Source: Planosporangium sp963837285 (lineage in GTDB: Bacteria; Actinomycetota; Actinomycetes; Mycobacteriales; Micromonosporaceae). From it: DNA of 64,000 bases. The DNA lies in contig CAWIMS010000005.1 in NCBI GenBank assembly GCA_963837285.1, forward strand, positions 372,001 to 436,000. Reading direction: 5' to 3'. Position 1 is the first letter of the stretch; each line of letters opens with the position of its first letter. A program made the position numbers and the translations under genes. The notes below the pieces were generated by a model that saw only the letters and a list, made by a program, of their open reading frames with translations, searched no databases and was not told where the DNA came from. This document shows, piece after piece, positions 51,675 through 60,794 of the stretch.

Positions 51675-52721
51675 ATGGCAACCATGAACGGAGTCGTCCT
51701 TCCCGGCGACAGCACCGTCCAGCAGGTCGAGGTCGAGGTGCCCGAGCCGGGGCACCGTCAGGTTCTGCTACGGATGAAGGCCTCGTCGATCTGCGGCAGC
51801 GACATCCGCGCGATCTACCGGGAACACCTGGGCACCGGGCCCGAGGCGTACCAGGGCGTGATCGCCGGGCACGAGCCATGCGGTCAGGTGGTGGCGGTCG
51901 GCCAGGGCTGCCGCCGGCTCTCGGTCGGGGACCGGGTAGTGGTGTACCACATCGCCGGTTGCGGGGTCTGCGAGGAGTGCCGGCACGGCTACCTGATCGG
52001 CTGCACATCCCCGTCGCGGGCGGCGCACGGCTGGCAACGCGACGGTGGGCATGCCGAGTTCATGCTGGCCGAGGAGGCCACCTGCATCCCGTTGCCGAGC
52101 GAGTTGTCCTATGTCGACGGTGCGCTGGTGTCGTGCGGGTTCGGCACGGCGTACGAAGGACTGTTGCGCCTGCGGTTGTCCGGGCAGGACCGGCTGCTCA
52201 TCACCGGGCTGGGGCCGGTCGGGCTGGCCGCCGCCATGCTCGGCCGGGCACTCGGTGCCGGGCCGATCATCGCCACCGACATCGCGCCGGAGCGACGGGC
52301 GATGGCCCAGGAGCGGGCCCTGGTCGATCACGCACTGCCGGCCGACGACACCGCCGCGACCGCCATCGCCGAGCTGACGAGCGGCCGGGGTTGTGAGGCG
52401 AGCATCGACTGTTCCGGCAACGGCGCCGCGCGGGTGTTCGCCCTGGAGAACACCCGCACCTGGGGACGCTGCGCGTTCGTCGGCGAGGGCGGCCAGATCA
52501 CCTTCGCCGTGTCAGAATTGTTGATCCACAAGCAGATCACGCTCCACGGGTCCTGGGTCACCTCATTGCGGCACATGGAGGACCTGCTGGAACGTCTCGT
52601 GCGCTGGAACCTGCACCCGGAGCGGATCGTGACCCACCGGTACCCGCTGCGGCAGGCCGACGAGGCCTACCGTGTCGCTGATCGGGGCACCGCCGGCAAG
52701 GTCTGCATCGTGTTCGAGTGA
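51675..52721 (+). CDS. Zinc-dependent medium-chain alcohol dehydrogenase
   Basis: The product is 348 aa. Catalytic zinc ligands are in SSICGSDIRAIYRE and VIAGHEPCGQVV. The structural zinc cysteines are in AGCGVCEECRHGYLIGC and the nucleotide loop in LLITGLGPVGLAAAMLG. TDIAPERR suggests NAD rather than NADP (Asp after strand 2). The set is typical of threonine dehydrogenase/sorbitol dehydrogenase relatives that oxidise polyols or amino alcohols. ATG 51675 follows GGAGGGACG. It is transcribed away from the GGDEF-STAND gene with a 294-bp gap that shows no clear promoter. Confidence 0.9.
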   Translation: MATMNGVVLPGDSTVQQVEVEVPEPGHRQVLLRMKASSICGSDIRAIYREHLGTGPEAYQGVIAGHEPCGQVVAVGQGCRRLSVGDRVVVYHIAGCGVCEECRHGYLIGCTSPSRAAHGWQRDGGHAEFMLAEEATCIPLPSELSYVDGALVSCGFGTAYEGLLRLRLSGQDRLLITGLGPVGLAAAMLGRALGAGPIIATDIAPERRAMAQERALVDHALPADDTAATAIAELTSGRGCEASIDCSGNGAARVFALENTRTWGRCAFVGEGGQITFAVSELLIHKQITLHGSWVTSLRHMEDLLERLVRWNLHPERIVTHRYPLRQADEAYRVADRGTAGKVCIVFE

Positions 52722-52748
52722 ACGCACACAGATCGACACGGGCCGCGC

Positions 52749-53522
52749 TCATCGGCGCCGCGCGGTGACGATCCAGGCGCGGGAGTCGAACCAGATGCCG
52801 TCGTCGCTCATGCGAGCGGCGAGCGCGTCGCGCAGTCGCGCGAGCGCGTGAGCCGCGGCCGCGGGATCGAGCCGCTTCAGGCATTCGTTGGTACATGTAA
52901 AGCCGCGAACCCAGTCGAGGGCGGCGGTTGGATCCGGGCCGTAGTAGACAGGTTCGTGGACGTCGGTGAGGCCGATATCGGCGAACCCCGCGGTCCGCAG
53001 AATCGTCTCCACAGTGGTCGGATCGGCAAGCGAGAACGGATCCGGTCCCTGGCCGGCGACCGCCGTCGGCCCGTCGAGCGCCTGGTGGATGGCGACGTCC
53101 CACTCGTTGCGGTCGTGGGCCTGCCAGACCACCATCACGAGGCGTCCGGCCGGGCGCAGCGCCCGGCCGATGTTGTCGAAGGCGGCGACGGGGTCGTCGA
53201 AGAACATCGTGCCGAACCGGCTGATGGCGAGGTCGAAGTGGCCCCGCGCGAAGCGGTGTGCCTGCGCGTCGGCGCGCTCGAAGGCGACGTTGCGTAGCCC
53301 TTCGGTCCGGGCAAGCCTGCGGGCGCGCTCGACGGCGGGCGCGGACACGTCGACCCCGAGTGCACTGCCCGCCGGGGCCATCCGCGCGGCCTCCCGGGTC
53401 GTCTGCCCGGTGCCGCATCCGACGTCGAGGACGCGGTCGCGCGGCTGTACGGCCCAGGCTCGGCGCAGTACCGCGCGGTATCTGGTCAGTTCGACGTCGT
53501 AGTCGACCGGGCCGGCGGTCAT
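52749..53522 (-). CDS. SAM-dependent methyltransferase (Methyltransf_11/25 type)
   Basis: The product is 257 aa from ATG 53522. Motif I is VLDVGCGTGQTTREAARMAP (about residues 32-51), followed by GVDVSAPAVERARRLA and AHRFARGHFDLAISRFGTMF. Later RALRPAGRLVMVVWQAHDRN and RIIVTARR-like end strands complete the fold. It methylates an unknown small molecule. The gene converges with the alcohol dehydrogenase (27 bases apart) and is divergent from the PadR operon. The frame is open to 53582, but MTAGPVDYD is where similarity begins. Confidence 0.87.
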   Translation of the reverse strand: MTAGPVDYDVELTRYRAVLRRAWAVQPRDRVLDVGCGTGQTTREAARMAPAGSALGVDVSAPAVERARRLARTEGLRNVAFERADAQAHRFARGHFDLAISRFGTMFFDDPVAAFDNIGRALRPAGRLVMVVWQAHDRNEWDVAIHQALDGPTAVAGQGPDPFSLADPTTVETILRTAGFADIGLTDVHEPVYYGPDPTAALDWVRGFTCTNECLKRLDPAAAAHALARLRDALAARMSDDGIWFDSRAWIVTARRR

Positions 53523-53662
53523 GGACCGGCCTCGATGATCAGGCCGAAGCGGTCTCCGCTCCCCCGCAGGAACACGCGTCACGCCTCCCGATTCGAACAG
53601 CCCGCCCGAGCTTCGACTCAGCTTACGAGCACTGATGATCCAGGCCGCCCGGCCCTGTGGGC

Positions 53663-53721
53663 TTGACAGCCACCGCGATAACCGTTAGAGATAACCGTTA
53701 GACATGATGGCTAACGGTTAT
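53663..53721 (+). promoter_or_regulatory. PadR operon promoter with overlapping operators
   Basis: A -35 TTGACA at 53663-53668 is followed 17 bases on by a weak -10 TAGAGA. ATAACCGTTAG occurs at 53678-53688 and 53691-53701, and its exact inverse CTAACGGTTAT at 53711-53721. The first two copies cover the spacer and -10, and the third lies 5' of the padR ribosome site (GGAGG at 53724-53728). This fits autorepression by the PadR protein encoded next. Confidence 0.8.
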
Positions 53722-53735
53722 CTGGAGGAAGCCCG

Positions 53736-54263
53736 GTGCAGCAGGAAGTAGTGCTGGCGATGCTGGCCAAAGAGCCTTCGCACGGCTACGAACTGCGCGC
53801 GCGGCTGCGCGACGCGCTCGGCCCTCTCGGTGACGCGATGAACGCCGGGCAGATCTACGTCACCCTGACCCGGCTGGAAAAGGCCGGCCTGTTGGCGGTC
53901 GAGAGGTCCGCCGATGGCGCCGACCGGTCGGACCGCAAGGTGTACGTGCTCACCCCCGACGGTCAGCAGCGGGTCGCCGAGTGGATCGCCGAGGTGGGTT
54001 GGCCGCGACCCGACCTGGCGGAGTTCCATCTCAAGCTGATCGCGGCCGCGGCGGCCGGGCTGGCCGACCCGCTCACGATCGTCGACACCCAGCGCCGCGA
54101 GCTGCTGCGCCGGCTACGTGAGGTCCAGCGCGCCGCGATGGCCGAGCCGGAAGGCTCGGACGCGGCGCTGTTGCTGGAGGGCATCGTGCTCCGGATTCAG
54201 GCGGACCTGCGCTGGCTCGAGGCATGTGAGAAGACCTGGACGCACCGAAGGAGTGGATCGTGA
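53736..54263 (+). CDS. PadR-family transcriptional regulator
   Basis: The product is 175 aa from GTG 53736. The PadR winged helix comprises VLAMLAKEPSHGYELRARLR, MNAGQIYVTLTRLEKAGLLA and RKVYVLTPDGQQRVAEWI, ending in dimerisation helices RRELLRRLREVQRAA. PadR proteins repress their own operon and are released by a small molecule. Here a paired operator lies directly upstream. It overlaps the ABC ATPase gene by 4 bases and heads a three-gene operon with an ATPase and an FtsX-like permease, the usual setting for a drug- or peptide-responsive exporter. Confidence 0.92.
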   Translation: MQQEVVLAMLAKEPSHGYELRARLRDALGPLGDAMNAGQIYVTLTRLEKAGLLAVERSADGADRSDRKVYVLTPDGQQRVAEWIAEVGWPRPDLAEFHLKLIAAAAAGLADPLTIVDTQRRELLRRLREVQRAAMAEPEGSDAALLLEGIVLRIQADLRWLEACEKTWTHRRSGS

Positions 54264-54997
54264 GCGACGCCGCCGTACTTCGCGCCCGCGGGTTACGAAA
54301 GGAGTACGGCAAGGGGGAAGGACTGGTACGCGCCGTCGACGCTGTCGATCTCGACATCACCGCGGGCGAGACAGTGGCGGTGATGGGGCCCAGCGGCTGC
54401 GGGAAGTCCACGCTGTTGCACCTGCTCGGAGGGCTGGACCGTCCCTCGGGTGGAGAGGTGTGGCTCAACGGTCGCCGCATCGACGGCATCAGCGAGAAGG
54501 CCCTGGCCCGGATGCGACGCACCGACGTCGGCTTCGTCTTCCAGTCCTTCCACCTGATGGAGGAGCTCACCGCCGTGGAGAACGTCGAACTGTCGGCGCT
54601 GCTGGCCGGACGCTCGCCGCGGATGGCCCGACGGCGCGCGGAGGCGCTGCTGGAGCAGGTCGGGCTCGCCGACCGGGCGCGGTTCCTGCCCTCGGCGCTG
54701 TCGGGTGGCCAGCGGCAGCGGGTCGCGGTCGCCCGGGCGTTGAGCAACGAACCGTTGGTCGTACTCGCGGACGAACCAACCGGAAACCTGGACAGTGCCG
54801 CCACCCTGGACGTCCTCCAGCTCTTCGAGAGCCTGCACGAGTCCGGGCAGACGCTTGTCGTCGTCACCCACGACGCGCGGATAGCGGCCACCGCAGACCG
54901 GATGATCTCGATGCGGGACGGCGCGTTCGTGGACGAGACCAGGTTGACCGGGGGCACCACCGGGCGGCTCGGCGCGCTCATCGGACTGGAGGACTAA
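54260..54997 (+). CDS. ABC transporter ATP-binding protein (LolD/MacB type)
   Basis: The product is 245 aa with all nucleotide-binding motifs: Walker A MGPSGCGKSTLL, Q-loop FVFQSFHLMEE, signature LSGGQRQRVAVARAL, Walker B VVLADEPTGNLDS and the switch histidine in VVTHDARIA. The EPTGNLDSA sequence and short length put it with the MacB/LolD group that powers FtsX-like permeases working by mechanotransmission. GTG 54260 overlaps the padR end. Its TAA overlaps the next ATG (TAATG). Confidence 0.95.
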   Translation: MSDAAVLRARGLRKEYGKGEGLVRAVDAVDLDITAGETVAVMGPSGCGKSTLLHLLGGLDRPSGGEVWLNGRRIDGISEKALARMRRTDVGFVFQSFHLMEELTAVENVELSALLAGRSPRMARRRAEALLEQVGLADRARFLPSALSGGQRQRVAVARALSNEPLVVLADEPTGNLDSAATLDVLQLFESLHESGQTLVVVTHDARIAATADRMISMRDGAFVDETRLTGGTTGRLGALIGLED

Positions 54998-56835
54998 TGG
55001 CGATGGGCCGTATCCTGCTCGCGGGCCGCCTCGCCGTGCGGGATCTCCGGCGGCGCCCTATCGAGGCCGCGCTTCTGCTGCTGGCCATCCTGGCAGCCAC
55101 CACGACGTTGACGCTCGGGCTCGTCGTGCGTGACGCGGCCAGCAACCCCTACCAGAGCACCCGGGAGGCGACCGACGGACCCGACGTGGTCGCCGGCACC
55201 GGCTCGTTCGCCGGCCTGGCCGACCTCGAGAAACTGGCCACCGCCTCCGGCGTCATCGACCACAGTGGACCGTACCCCGTCATCGCGGGGAAGCTGGAGG
55301 CGTCCGGCCGGACGTCGGACGTGCAGGTCGAGGGGCGCGACGCCTCGACCGCCACGCTCGATCAGCCCGAGGTGACGCGGGGCAACTGGGTCCGTGACGG
55401 CGGCGTGGTGCTCGAAGCCGCCTTCGCCAACGCGCTCGATGCGCACGTCGGTGACCCGGTCACCCTGGGCGGCACGTCGTTCAAGGTCGTCGGCCTGGCT
55501 GTCACCGCTGCCACGCCGCCCTACCCGAAGGTGTCCTGCATCGTCTCGGTCGGTTGTGTCAACGGCGCTGTCCCGAAGGACCGAGATCTGCCCCCCGGGT
55601 TATTGCACAACCCCGGGCTGGTCTGGCTCACCCAGGCGGACGTGCGGAGCCTTGCCCCGGCACAGAACTCCCTGTCGTACGTGATGAACCTGAAACTTGC
55701 CGACCCGGACGAGGCCGAGGCGTTCGTCGACGCGAACAGCGCCGCCATGATGACGATGCAGACCTGGAAGAGCATCCTCGCAGACGCCACCGAGCTGGCC
55801 AGAGACTCCCAGATCCTGCTGCTGATCGGAGCCTGGCTGCTGGGTCTACTCGCGGTGGCCAGTCTCTCGGTGCTGGTCGGCGGCCGGATGGCCGATCAGA
55901 CCCGGCGCGTCGGACTCCTCAAGGCGGTCGGCGGCACACCGGGCCTGGTCGCTGCCGTGCTGCTCGCGGAGTATCTCCTGGTGGCCGTCGTCGCGGCGGC
56001 GGCCGGGCTGGCGATCGGGGCGCTGACCGCTCCGTTGCTCACCGAGTCGAGCGCGGGCCTCATCGGTAGCGCGGGGACGCCGTCGTTGACGTGGTCCACG
56101 GTCGCTCTGGTGACCGCCGTCGCCCTCGGCGTCGCGGTCGTGGCAACCACCGTCCCAGCCGTGCGCGGCGCCCGCTCCAGTACCGTCAACGCACTGGCCG
56201 ACGCCGCACGCCCGCCCCGTCGCACCGGTTGGCTGATCGCTGTCTCGGCGCGGCTGCCCGTCCCGCTGCTTCTCGCCTTGCGGGTCGCCGCCCGCCGGCC
56301 GCGCCGGGTCATACTGGCCGTGGTCAGCATCGCGGTCACGGTCAGCGGGATCTACATTCTCCTGATTCTCAACACCTTCCTCAGCGACCAGCCGGCCATC
56401 CGCGCATACAGCGAGGCTCAGGTGGCGGTGCTGCGGCACGTGCTCGGAGTCTGGACGGTCATTCTGCTCGCCCTGGCTGCGGTCAACGCCATCGTCATCA
56501 CCTGGGCGACGGTGCTCGACAACCGGCACACCTCGGCGCTGGCGCGCGCCCTCGGCGCCACCCCGCAGGAAATGACCATCGCCCTCGCGACCGCTCAGGT
56601 GCTCCCCGCGCTCGCCGGCGCCATCGTGGGCGTCTTCCCGGGCGGTTACCTGCTGTTCGCCGCCATCATGACCATCACCGACGGCGACAGCGACAAGGCC
56701 ACGCTTCCCTCGCTCTGGCAGCTGGTCGCCGTCGTACTCGCGACCGTACTCGTGGTGGCTACGCTCACCGCTGTTCCCGCCCGCCTCGGCGGCCGCCGTC
56801 CGGTGACCGAGACCCTCCACGCCGAGCTCGCATGA
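54997..56835 (+). CDS. FtsX-like ABC transporter permease
   Basis: The product is 612 aa. One membrane helix at residues about 18-40 (AALLLLAILAATTTLTLGLV) precedes an extracytoplasmic domain of about 220 residues. Three helices with an FtsX signature follow (LLLIGAWLLGLLAVASLSVL, LLKAVGGTPGLVAAVLLAEY). A second FtsX set fills the C-terminal half (ALARALGATPQEMTIALATA, VLPALAGAIVGVFPGGYLLF). With the ATPase it would extract or signal lipids, peptides or antibiotics at the membrane. Its stop is followed by a gap of only 70 bases before the converging PstS-like gene. Confidence 0.9.
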   Translation: MAMGRILLAGRLAVRDLRRRPIEAALLLLAILAATTTLTLGLVVRDAASNPYQSTREATDGPDVVAGTGSFAGLADLEKLATASGVIDHSGPYPVIAGKLEASGRTSDVQVEGRDASTATLDQPEVTRGNWVRDGGVVLEAAFANALDAHVGDPVTLGGTSFKVVGLAVTAATPPYPKVSCIVSVGCVNGAVPKDRDLPPGLLHNPGLVWLTQADVRSLAPAQNSLSYVMNLKLADPDEAEAFVDANSAAMMTMQTWKSILADATELARDSQILLLIGAWLLGLLAVASLSVLVGGRMADQTRRVGLLKAVGGTPGLVAAVLLAEYLLVAVVAAAAGLAIGALTAPLLTESSAGLIGSAGTPSLTWSTVALVTAVALGVAVVATTVPAVRGARSSTVNALADAARPPRRTGWLIAVSARLPVPLLLALRVAARRPRRVILAVVSIAVTVSGIYILLILNTFLSDQPAIRAYSEAQVAVLRHVLGVWTVILLALAAVNAIVITWATVLDNRHTSALARALGATPQEMTIALATAQVLPALAGAIVGVFPGGYLLFAAIMTITDGDSDKATLPSLWQLVAVVLATVLVVATLTAVPARLGGRRPVTETLHAELA

Positions 56836-56905
56836 CCAGCTACGAAACCGCGCCGGCCGCCGATGGCTGTCCACCGGCGGCCGGCGGTCCGGGCGTGGCT
56901 TTGGC

Positions 56906-57979
56906 TCAGGTGGTGAACCGGGTGGCGCCGCAGTCGCTGCCGGCGAGTCGACCGAAGCCGAAGCTCCGCAGGTCGTCGGCGGCGGTCGGGTCGGTGCATT
57001 CCCACCGGACCAGCGCGTCGACCGCGCCGTCGGACGTGGTGCGTACGACGTTGAACACCGTGCGCTGGAACGAGGCCGGGAAGGCCGGGTTCGCCCCGTG
57101 GTACGTGCCGTCAGAAGCCACCGGGTCGGTGCCGTCGATCTGCCGGGCGGTGAGGGCGCCCTGGTTGCCGGTACCCCGGCCGTTGAAGGCCTGCGCCGCG
57201 TACACGGCGGCCGAGTACGGGAACACGACGTCCGCCGCCGCCGCGTTGGCCGGGCTGAACAGCGGGTCGGTTCCCTCGTTCTCCTCGGGCGTCGCCGGGT
57301 CGACGCACGGGCCGGGTGTCAGCGCGCCGGGCAGACCCTGCGCGGCGTTGAGCGCGGACAGGAAGAACGACCGGGTACCGGAGGAGGCCGGCGGCAGGAC
57401 CGGGACGACGGCGTCGGTGCTGGTGCCGCCGATCGCGGGATCGTTCCAGTGGGTCCAGCCGTCGTCGCAACGGAAGATGTGGTAAAGCTGCGCGGCGGTG
57501 AGGGTGGTCGGAGCGTTGCCGCCCTCGACAGCCGCCCAGGACACCGCGTCGGTGGCCAGCGCCTTCCAGGACAGTCCGGTCGGGTCGCCGGCGGCCGGTA
57601 TCCGCGACGAGCGGGCGATGTCGATGCAGTAGTGGGCGCCGTCCGCCGTGGTGGCGTTGGCGCCGAGCGCCACAATGCCGGCGCCGGAGCCGGCCGGCCG
57701 GGTGATGGGCGCGCAACCGTCCTTCGGCGTGATCGGGCTGGCCCCGGTCGCGTCCCAGCTCGACAGGCCCGGGTAGTGCACCTGGTACTGGTCATACAGG
57801 CCCTGGATGGTGTCCGAGCCGACCGCGACGATGTCGGTCGCCGGCGGCGTACCGGCCGGCTCGGCGGCGGCGGGCTCGGCGGCGGGCAGGGTCGCGGCGA
57901 GCAGCGACGTGACGGCTGCCGTGCCGGCCAGCAGTGACGCGGCGCCGTGGCGCAGCGTTCGGTTGCTGATCGAGCGCAC
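56906..57979 (-). CDS. PstS-like phosphate-binding secreted protein, orphan
   Basis: The product is 357 aa from GTG 57979 (GAGGAGGAAACAC before it). A Sec signal peptide spans about 1-36 (RHGAASLLAGTAAVTSLLAA). VAVGSDTIQGLYDQYQVHYP is the typical start of actinobacterial PstS-like binding domains, and CIDIARSSRIPAAGDPTGLS (cut to 20) and PPASSGTRSFFLSALNA with ligand-binding Ser/Arg patterns follow. Four cysteines suggest disulfides. No PstCAB transporter is adjacent, so it may scavenge for a distant system or act in another way. Confidence 0.78.
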   Translation of the reverse strand: MRSISNRTLRHGAASLLAGTAAVTSLLAATLPAAEPAAAEPAGTPPATDIVAVGSDTIQGLYDQYQVHYPGLSSWDATGASPITPKDGCAPITRPAGSGAGIVALGANATTADGAHYCIDIARSSRIPAAGDPTGLSWKALATDAVSWAAVEGGNAPTTLTAAQLYHIFRCDDGWTHWNDPAIGGTSTDAVVPVLPPASSGTRSFFLSALNAAQGLPGALTPGPCVDPATPEENEGTDPLFSPANAAAADVVFPYSAAVYAAQAFNGRGTGNQGALTARQIDGTDPVASDGTYHGANPAFPASFQRTVFNVVRTTSDGAVDALVRWECTDPTAADDLRSFGFGRLAGSDCGATRFTT

Positions 57980-58145
57980 GTGTTTCCTCCTCGGTCGATG
58001 GGTGGCTGTCGCGCCTCGTGGGCGCCGCCACCGGTTTCGATCTCCGGCGGCCGACGCTATCGGGCCGAAAGGAGCCGTATCACCGCGCTTCAGGAAGGAT
58101 CCGATTAACACGGAGCGAATTGACTAGATACGGTCGAAGCCGTGC

Positions 58146-59369
58146 TCACTGACGCGGTGCGGCCGCATCGCCCATGCGCTGGACGGCGTCACGCAGGATC
58201 GCGGACGAGGTGGCGTAGTTGATCCGGACGAACCCCGCTCCGCCGGTGCCGAAGACGTGGCCGGAACTGAGTGCGACCCGGGCGTGGTCGAAGAACATCT
58301 TTGCCGGCCCGGACAGGTCGCTGACCACGCCGGGCCCGTTCGACGGGACGGTCGGGTGCAAACCGAGCCGTCGGCAGTCCAGCCAGGCCAGGTAGGTCGC
58401 CTCCGGCCGCACCAGGTCGACGAGCGGCAGGTACGCGTCCACCAGTGACCCGAGCAGGTTGCGGTTGTGGTCGAGACCCTGAAGGAGGGCGTCCAGCCAG
58501 TCGCGGCCATGGGTCAAGGCGGCGGTGTGGGCGAGGATGCCGACGTGGCTGGGACCGTGGCTGACCTCCTCGGGGAGTCGGGCCAGGTCGGTGGCGGCCG
58601 CGGGGCCGGCGACGAGCAGGGCGGCTTTCAGGCCGGCGAGGTTCCAGCCTTTCGACGCGGAGAACAGCGCGAACGCGTCTTCCGCTCCGGGGACGCTGAG
58701 ATACGGTACGAATTCCGCGCCAGGCAGCACCAGGGGCGCGTGGATCTCGTCGGAGACGACCCGTACCCCGTGGTGGCGGGCCAGGGCGGCGACCGCGGAC
58801 AACTCGGCCCGGGTGTGCGCGACGCCGGTCGGGTTGTGCGGGTTGGACAGCAGCAGCACCGGGTGGTTCGAGAGCTGTCGGGCCGCGGCGAACGCGTCGG
58901 CGAGCGCGTTCAGGTCGAGCCGCCAGTCCGGGCCGAGCGGTGCCTCGATCACCCGCCGGCCGGCGTGGCTGACGAAGGCGTAGAACGGCGGGTAGACCGG
59001 GGCGCACACGACCACCGCGTCACCGGGGTCGGTGATCAGCCGCAGCGTCTCGACGATCCCCATCATCACGTCCGCGACGATCGCGGTTCGTTCGACCGCG
59101 ATCCCTTCCCAGCCCCATCGGTCCGCGGCGAAGCCGGCCAGCGCGTCGGTGTAGGCATGGCCGCTGGGATAGCCGGTGTCACCGGCCGCGATCGCCCGGT
59201 GCACGGCGTCGGCCACCGCCGGGGCGAGCAGGACGTCCATCTCGGCGACCCACAGCGGCAGCACGTCGGCCGGGTACACGGTCCACTTCATGCTGCTTCG
59301 GGTGCGCAGTTGGTCCAGCGTCAGCTGTTCGAGCGGGTTCGAAACGACGGCGTCGGGGCGGATGGCCAT
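58146..59369 (-). CDS. MalY/PatB-type PLP aminotransferase (cystathionine beta-lyase-like)
   Basis: The product is 407 aa. A class I/II fold with PLP-binding lysine in LFSASKGWNLAGLKAAL (about residue 235), the cofactor-binding Asp in VRVVSDEIHAPLVL and Arg near the end in GFVRINYATS. The N-terminal WVAEMDVLLAPAVADAV is typical of the PatB/MalY family that cleaves cystathionine or related C-S bonds to pyruvate, ammonia and a thiol. The reaction here is unproven. ATG 59369 is taken as start, since upstream codons (VVD) are not conserved. It is divergent from the secreted-protein genes starting at 59477, with a 107-bp gap. Confidence 0.88.
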   Translation of the reverse strand: MAIRPDAVVSNPLEQLTLDQLRTRSSMKWTVYPADVLPLWVAEMDVLLAPAVADAVHRAIAAGDTGYPSGHAYTDALAGFAADRWGWEGIAVERTAIVADVMMGIVETLRLITDPGDAVVVCAPVYPPFYAFVSHAGRRVIEAPLGPDWRLDLNALADAFAAARQLSNHPVLLLSNPHNPTGVAHTRAELSAVAALARHHGVRVVSDEIHAPLVLPGAEFVPYLSVPGAEDAFALFSASKGWNLAGLKAALLVAGPAAATDLARLPEEVSHGPSHVGILAHTAALTHGRDWLDALLQGLDHNRNLLGSLVDAYLPLVDLVRPEATYLAWLDCRRLGLHPTVPSNGPGVVSDLSGPAKMFFDHARVALSSGHVFGTGGAGFVRINYATSSAILRDAVQRMGDAAAPRQ

Positions 59370-59476
59370 ATCTACGACAGTAGGAGTCCTGGCGGGTTCC
59401 GCCGTCTCCACACCGGCCGTCCGGCAACCATCTATGGTACATAGAGGGCGAAACGTTCAGAAGCTGGGGAATCGTG

Positions 59477-60295
59477 ATGGGCCGGCGATGGGGGAAGCTA
59501 GCCGCCGCGGTGTCGAGTGTCGCTGTGGCGTTGGCGTCGCTGGGCGCGCTGCCCGCGGCGGCGTCCAACACCGGGGTGGACCTGGTCGTCTCGTCGCTGG
59601 CACCGATGCTGCCGGGGCAGCAGGGCTGGGTGTCGGCGTTGTGGCACGCCGACCATGATCTCTGCAACGTGCAGGTGACGGCGTCCGGGCCCGGCCTGAC
59701 CGTGGGATACCCGGCCAACACCGGATCGTTTGCCTCGTTCTACACCAGCAACGGCATCGCCAAGACCAACATCGACTACACCGCGCTGCACATCACCGTC
59801 GGCGCCGCCGTGGTCTCCGCCGTCACCGTCACGCTCACCGTGTCGTACCAGGAACTGCCGCCCAACGTCATCAACAAGAACGACGACCTGAAGACCAAGA
59901 AGTTCACCTGTACCGGCGACCGGGGCACCCAGAGCTTTGCCGCGACGCTCCCGGTCACGCCGGCCACCGGCGCCGCCGTGATCCAGAAGACCGCGGCCGT
60001 CGCGGTCCCACGCAGCACTCCGACCTGGGTCGACGTCAGCTTTCGCGGTACGAGACCGGATCTGGCCAACTTCCGGGTCACGCTCACCCCACCCACCGGG
60101 CTGACCGTCACGTACCCCGGTGACGCGACGTCCGCCGGGCTGAACGGCGCAGCGACCCTGCCGGTCGGCGAGGACGACTTCGTCGCTGTCCGCCTCGACG
60201 CGTCCGGACTCGCTCCCGGCGCCTACCAGGTACCCGTCAGAGCCACGTACACCGCCGGCAGTTTCGACGGCCAACTCACCGTGACAGTTACCTGA
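59477..60295 (+). CDS. Secreted hypothetical protein with Ig-like domains
   Basis: The product is 272 aa. A signal peptide spans about 1-29 (WGKLAAAVSSVAVALASLGA, cleavage after AAA). Two beta-rich segments (GVDLVVSSLAPMLPGQQGWV; PTWVDVSFRGTRPDLANFRV) look like tandem Ig-like or CARDB-type domains. One Cys pair (LCNVQ, FTCTG) may form a disulfide. No catalytic motif was recognised. GTG-ATG at 59474/59477 offers two starts. The following small secreted protein lies 13 bases downstream, so the two are one operon. Confidence 0.75.
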   Translation: MGRRWGKLAAAVSSVAVALASLGALPAAASNTGVDLVVSSLAPMLPGQQGWVSALWHADHDLCNVQVTASGPGLTVGYPANTGSFASFYTSNGIAKTNIDYTALHITVGAAVVSAVTVTLTVSYQELPPNVINKNDDLKTKKFTCTGDRGTQSFAATLPVTPATGAAVIQKTAAVAVPRSTPTWVDVSFRGTRPDLANFRVTLTPPTGLTVTYPGDATSAGLNGAATLPVGEDDFVAVRLDASGLAPGAYQVPVRATYTAGSFDGQLTVTVT

Positions 60296-60308
60296 TCGGA
60301 GACCCGCC

Positions 60309-60719
60309 ATGAAGCGCTCCACCATCGCCGGTCTCGCGGTCGCCGCAGTCGCGGCGGGGGTAACGGCCGTCGGGGGGCTGACGCTTGGTGTACCCGGCGG
60401 TGGGACCTCTCGGCAGGCACAGCCGCCGAACGGCGACGGCATGCCGGCGGGCCGCCCCGGCGCCGACACCCGCAGCACCGAGCAGAAGGCCGAGGACACC
60501 TTCATCGGCGCGACCGCCGCACACCTGTGCAACGTCGGTCAAACCGTCTACGACGACCCGAAAGCGCTCGCCGACGCCTACCAGTCCCCGCCGGCCTACC
60601 CCGGCCTGACCACCACGCAGGTCGCTGACCTGACCCAGCGGCTGCGCACGGAGCAGAGCCTGAGTACCCGTCTGGCCCAGCAGCTCCAGACCGCCTGCCG
60701 CCCACCGACACGTCGCTGA
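60309..60719 (+). CDS. Small secreted hypothetical protein
   Basis: The product is 136 aa. The N-terminal MKRSTIAGLAVAAVAAGVTA is a signal or membrane anchor. A proline/glycine-rich linker and a short helical domain follow (LAQQLQTACRPP at the end), with cysteines in AHLCNVGQ and QTACRP that could form a disulfide. It is co-transcribed with the preceding Ig-like secreted protein. The family is not recognised. Confidence 0.65.
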   Translation: MKRSTIAGLAVAAVAAGVTAVGGLTLGVPGGGTSRQAQPPNGDGMPAGRPGADTRSTEQKAEDTFIGATAAHLCNVGQTVYDDPKALADAYQSPPAYPGLTTTQVADLTQRLRTEQSLSTRLAQQLQTACRPPTRR

Positions 60720-60794
60720 ACACCCGGCACGTGCGCGCTGGTCCTGACGTGCCGGCCGGCCGCGCCCAGGCGGACGCGTTCGTCAGGTCCCGGT

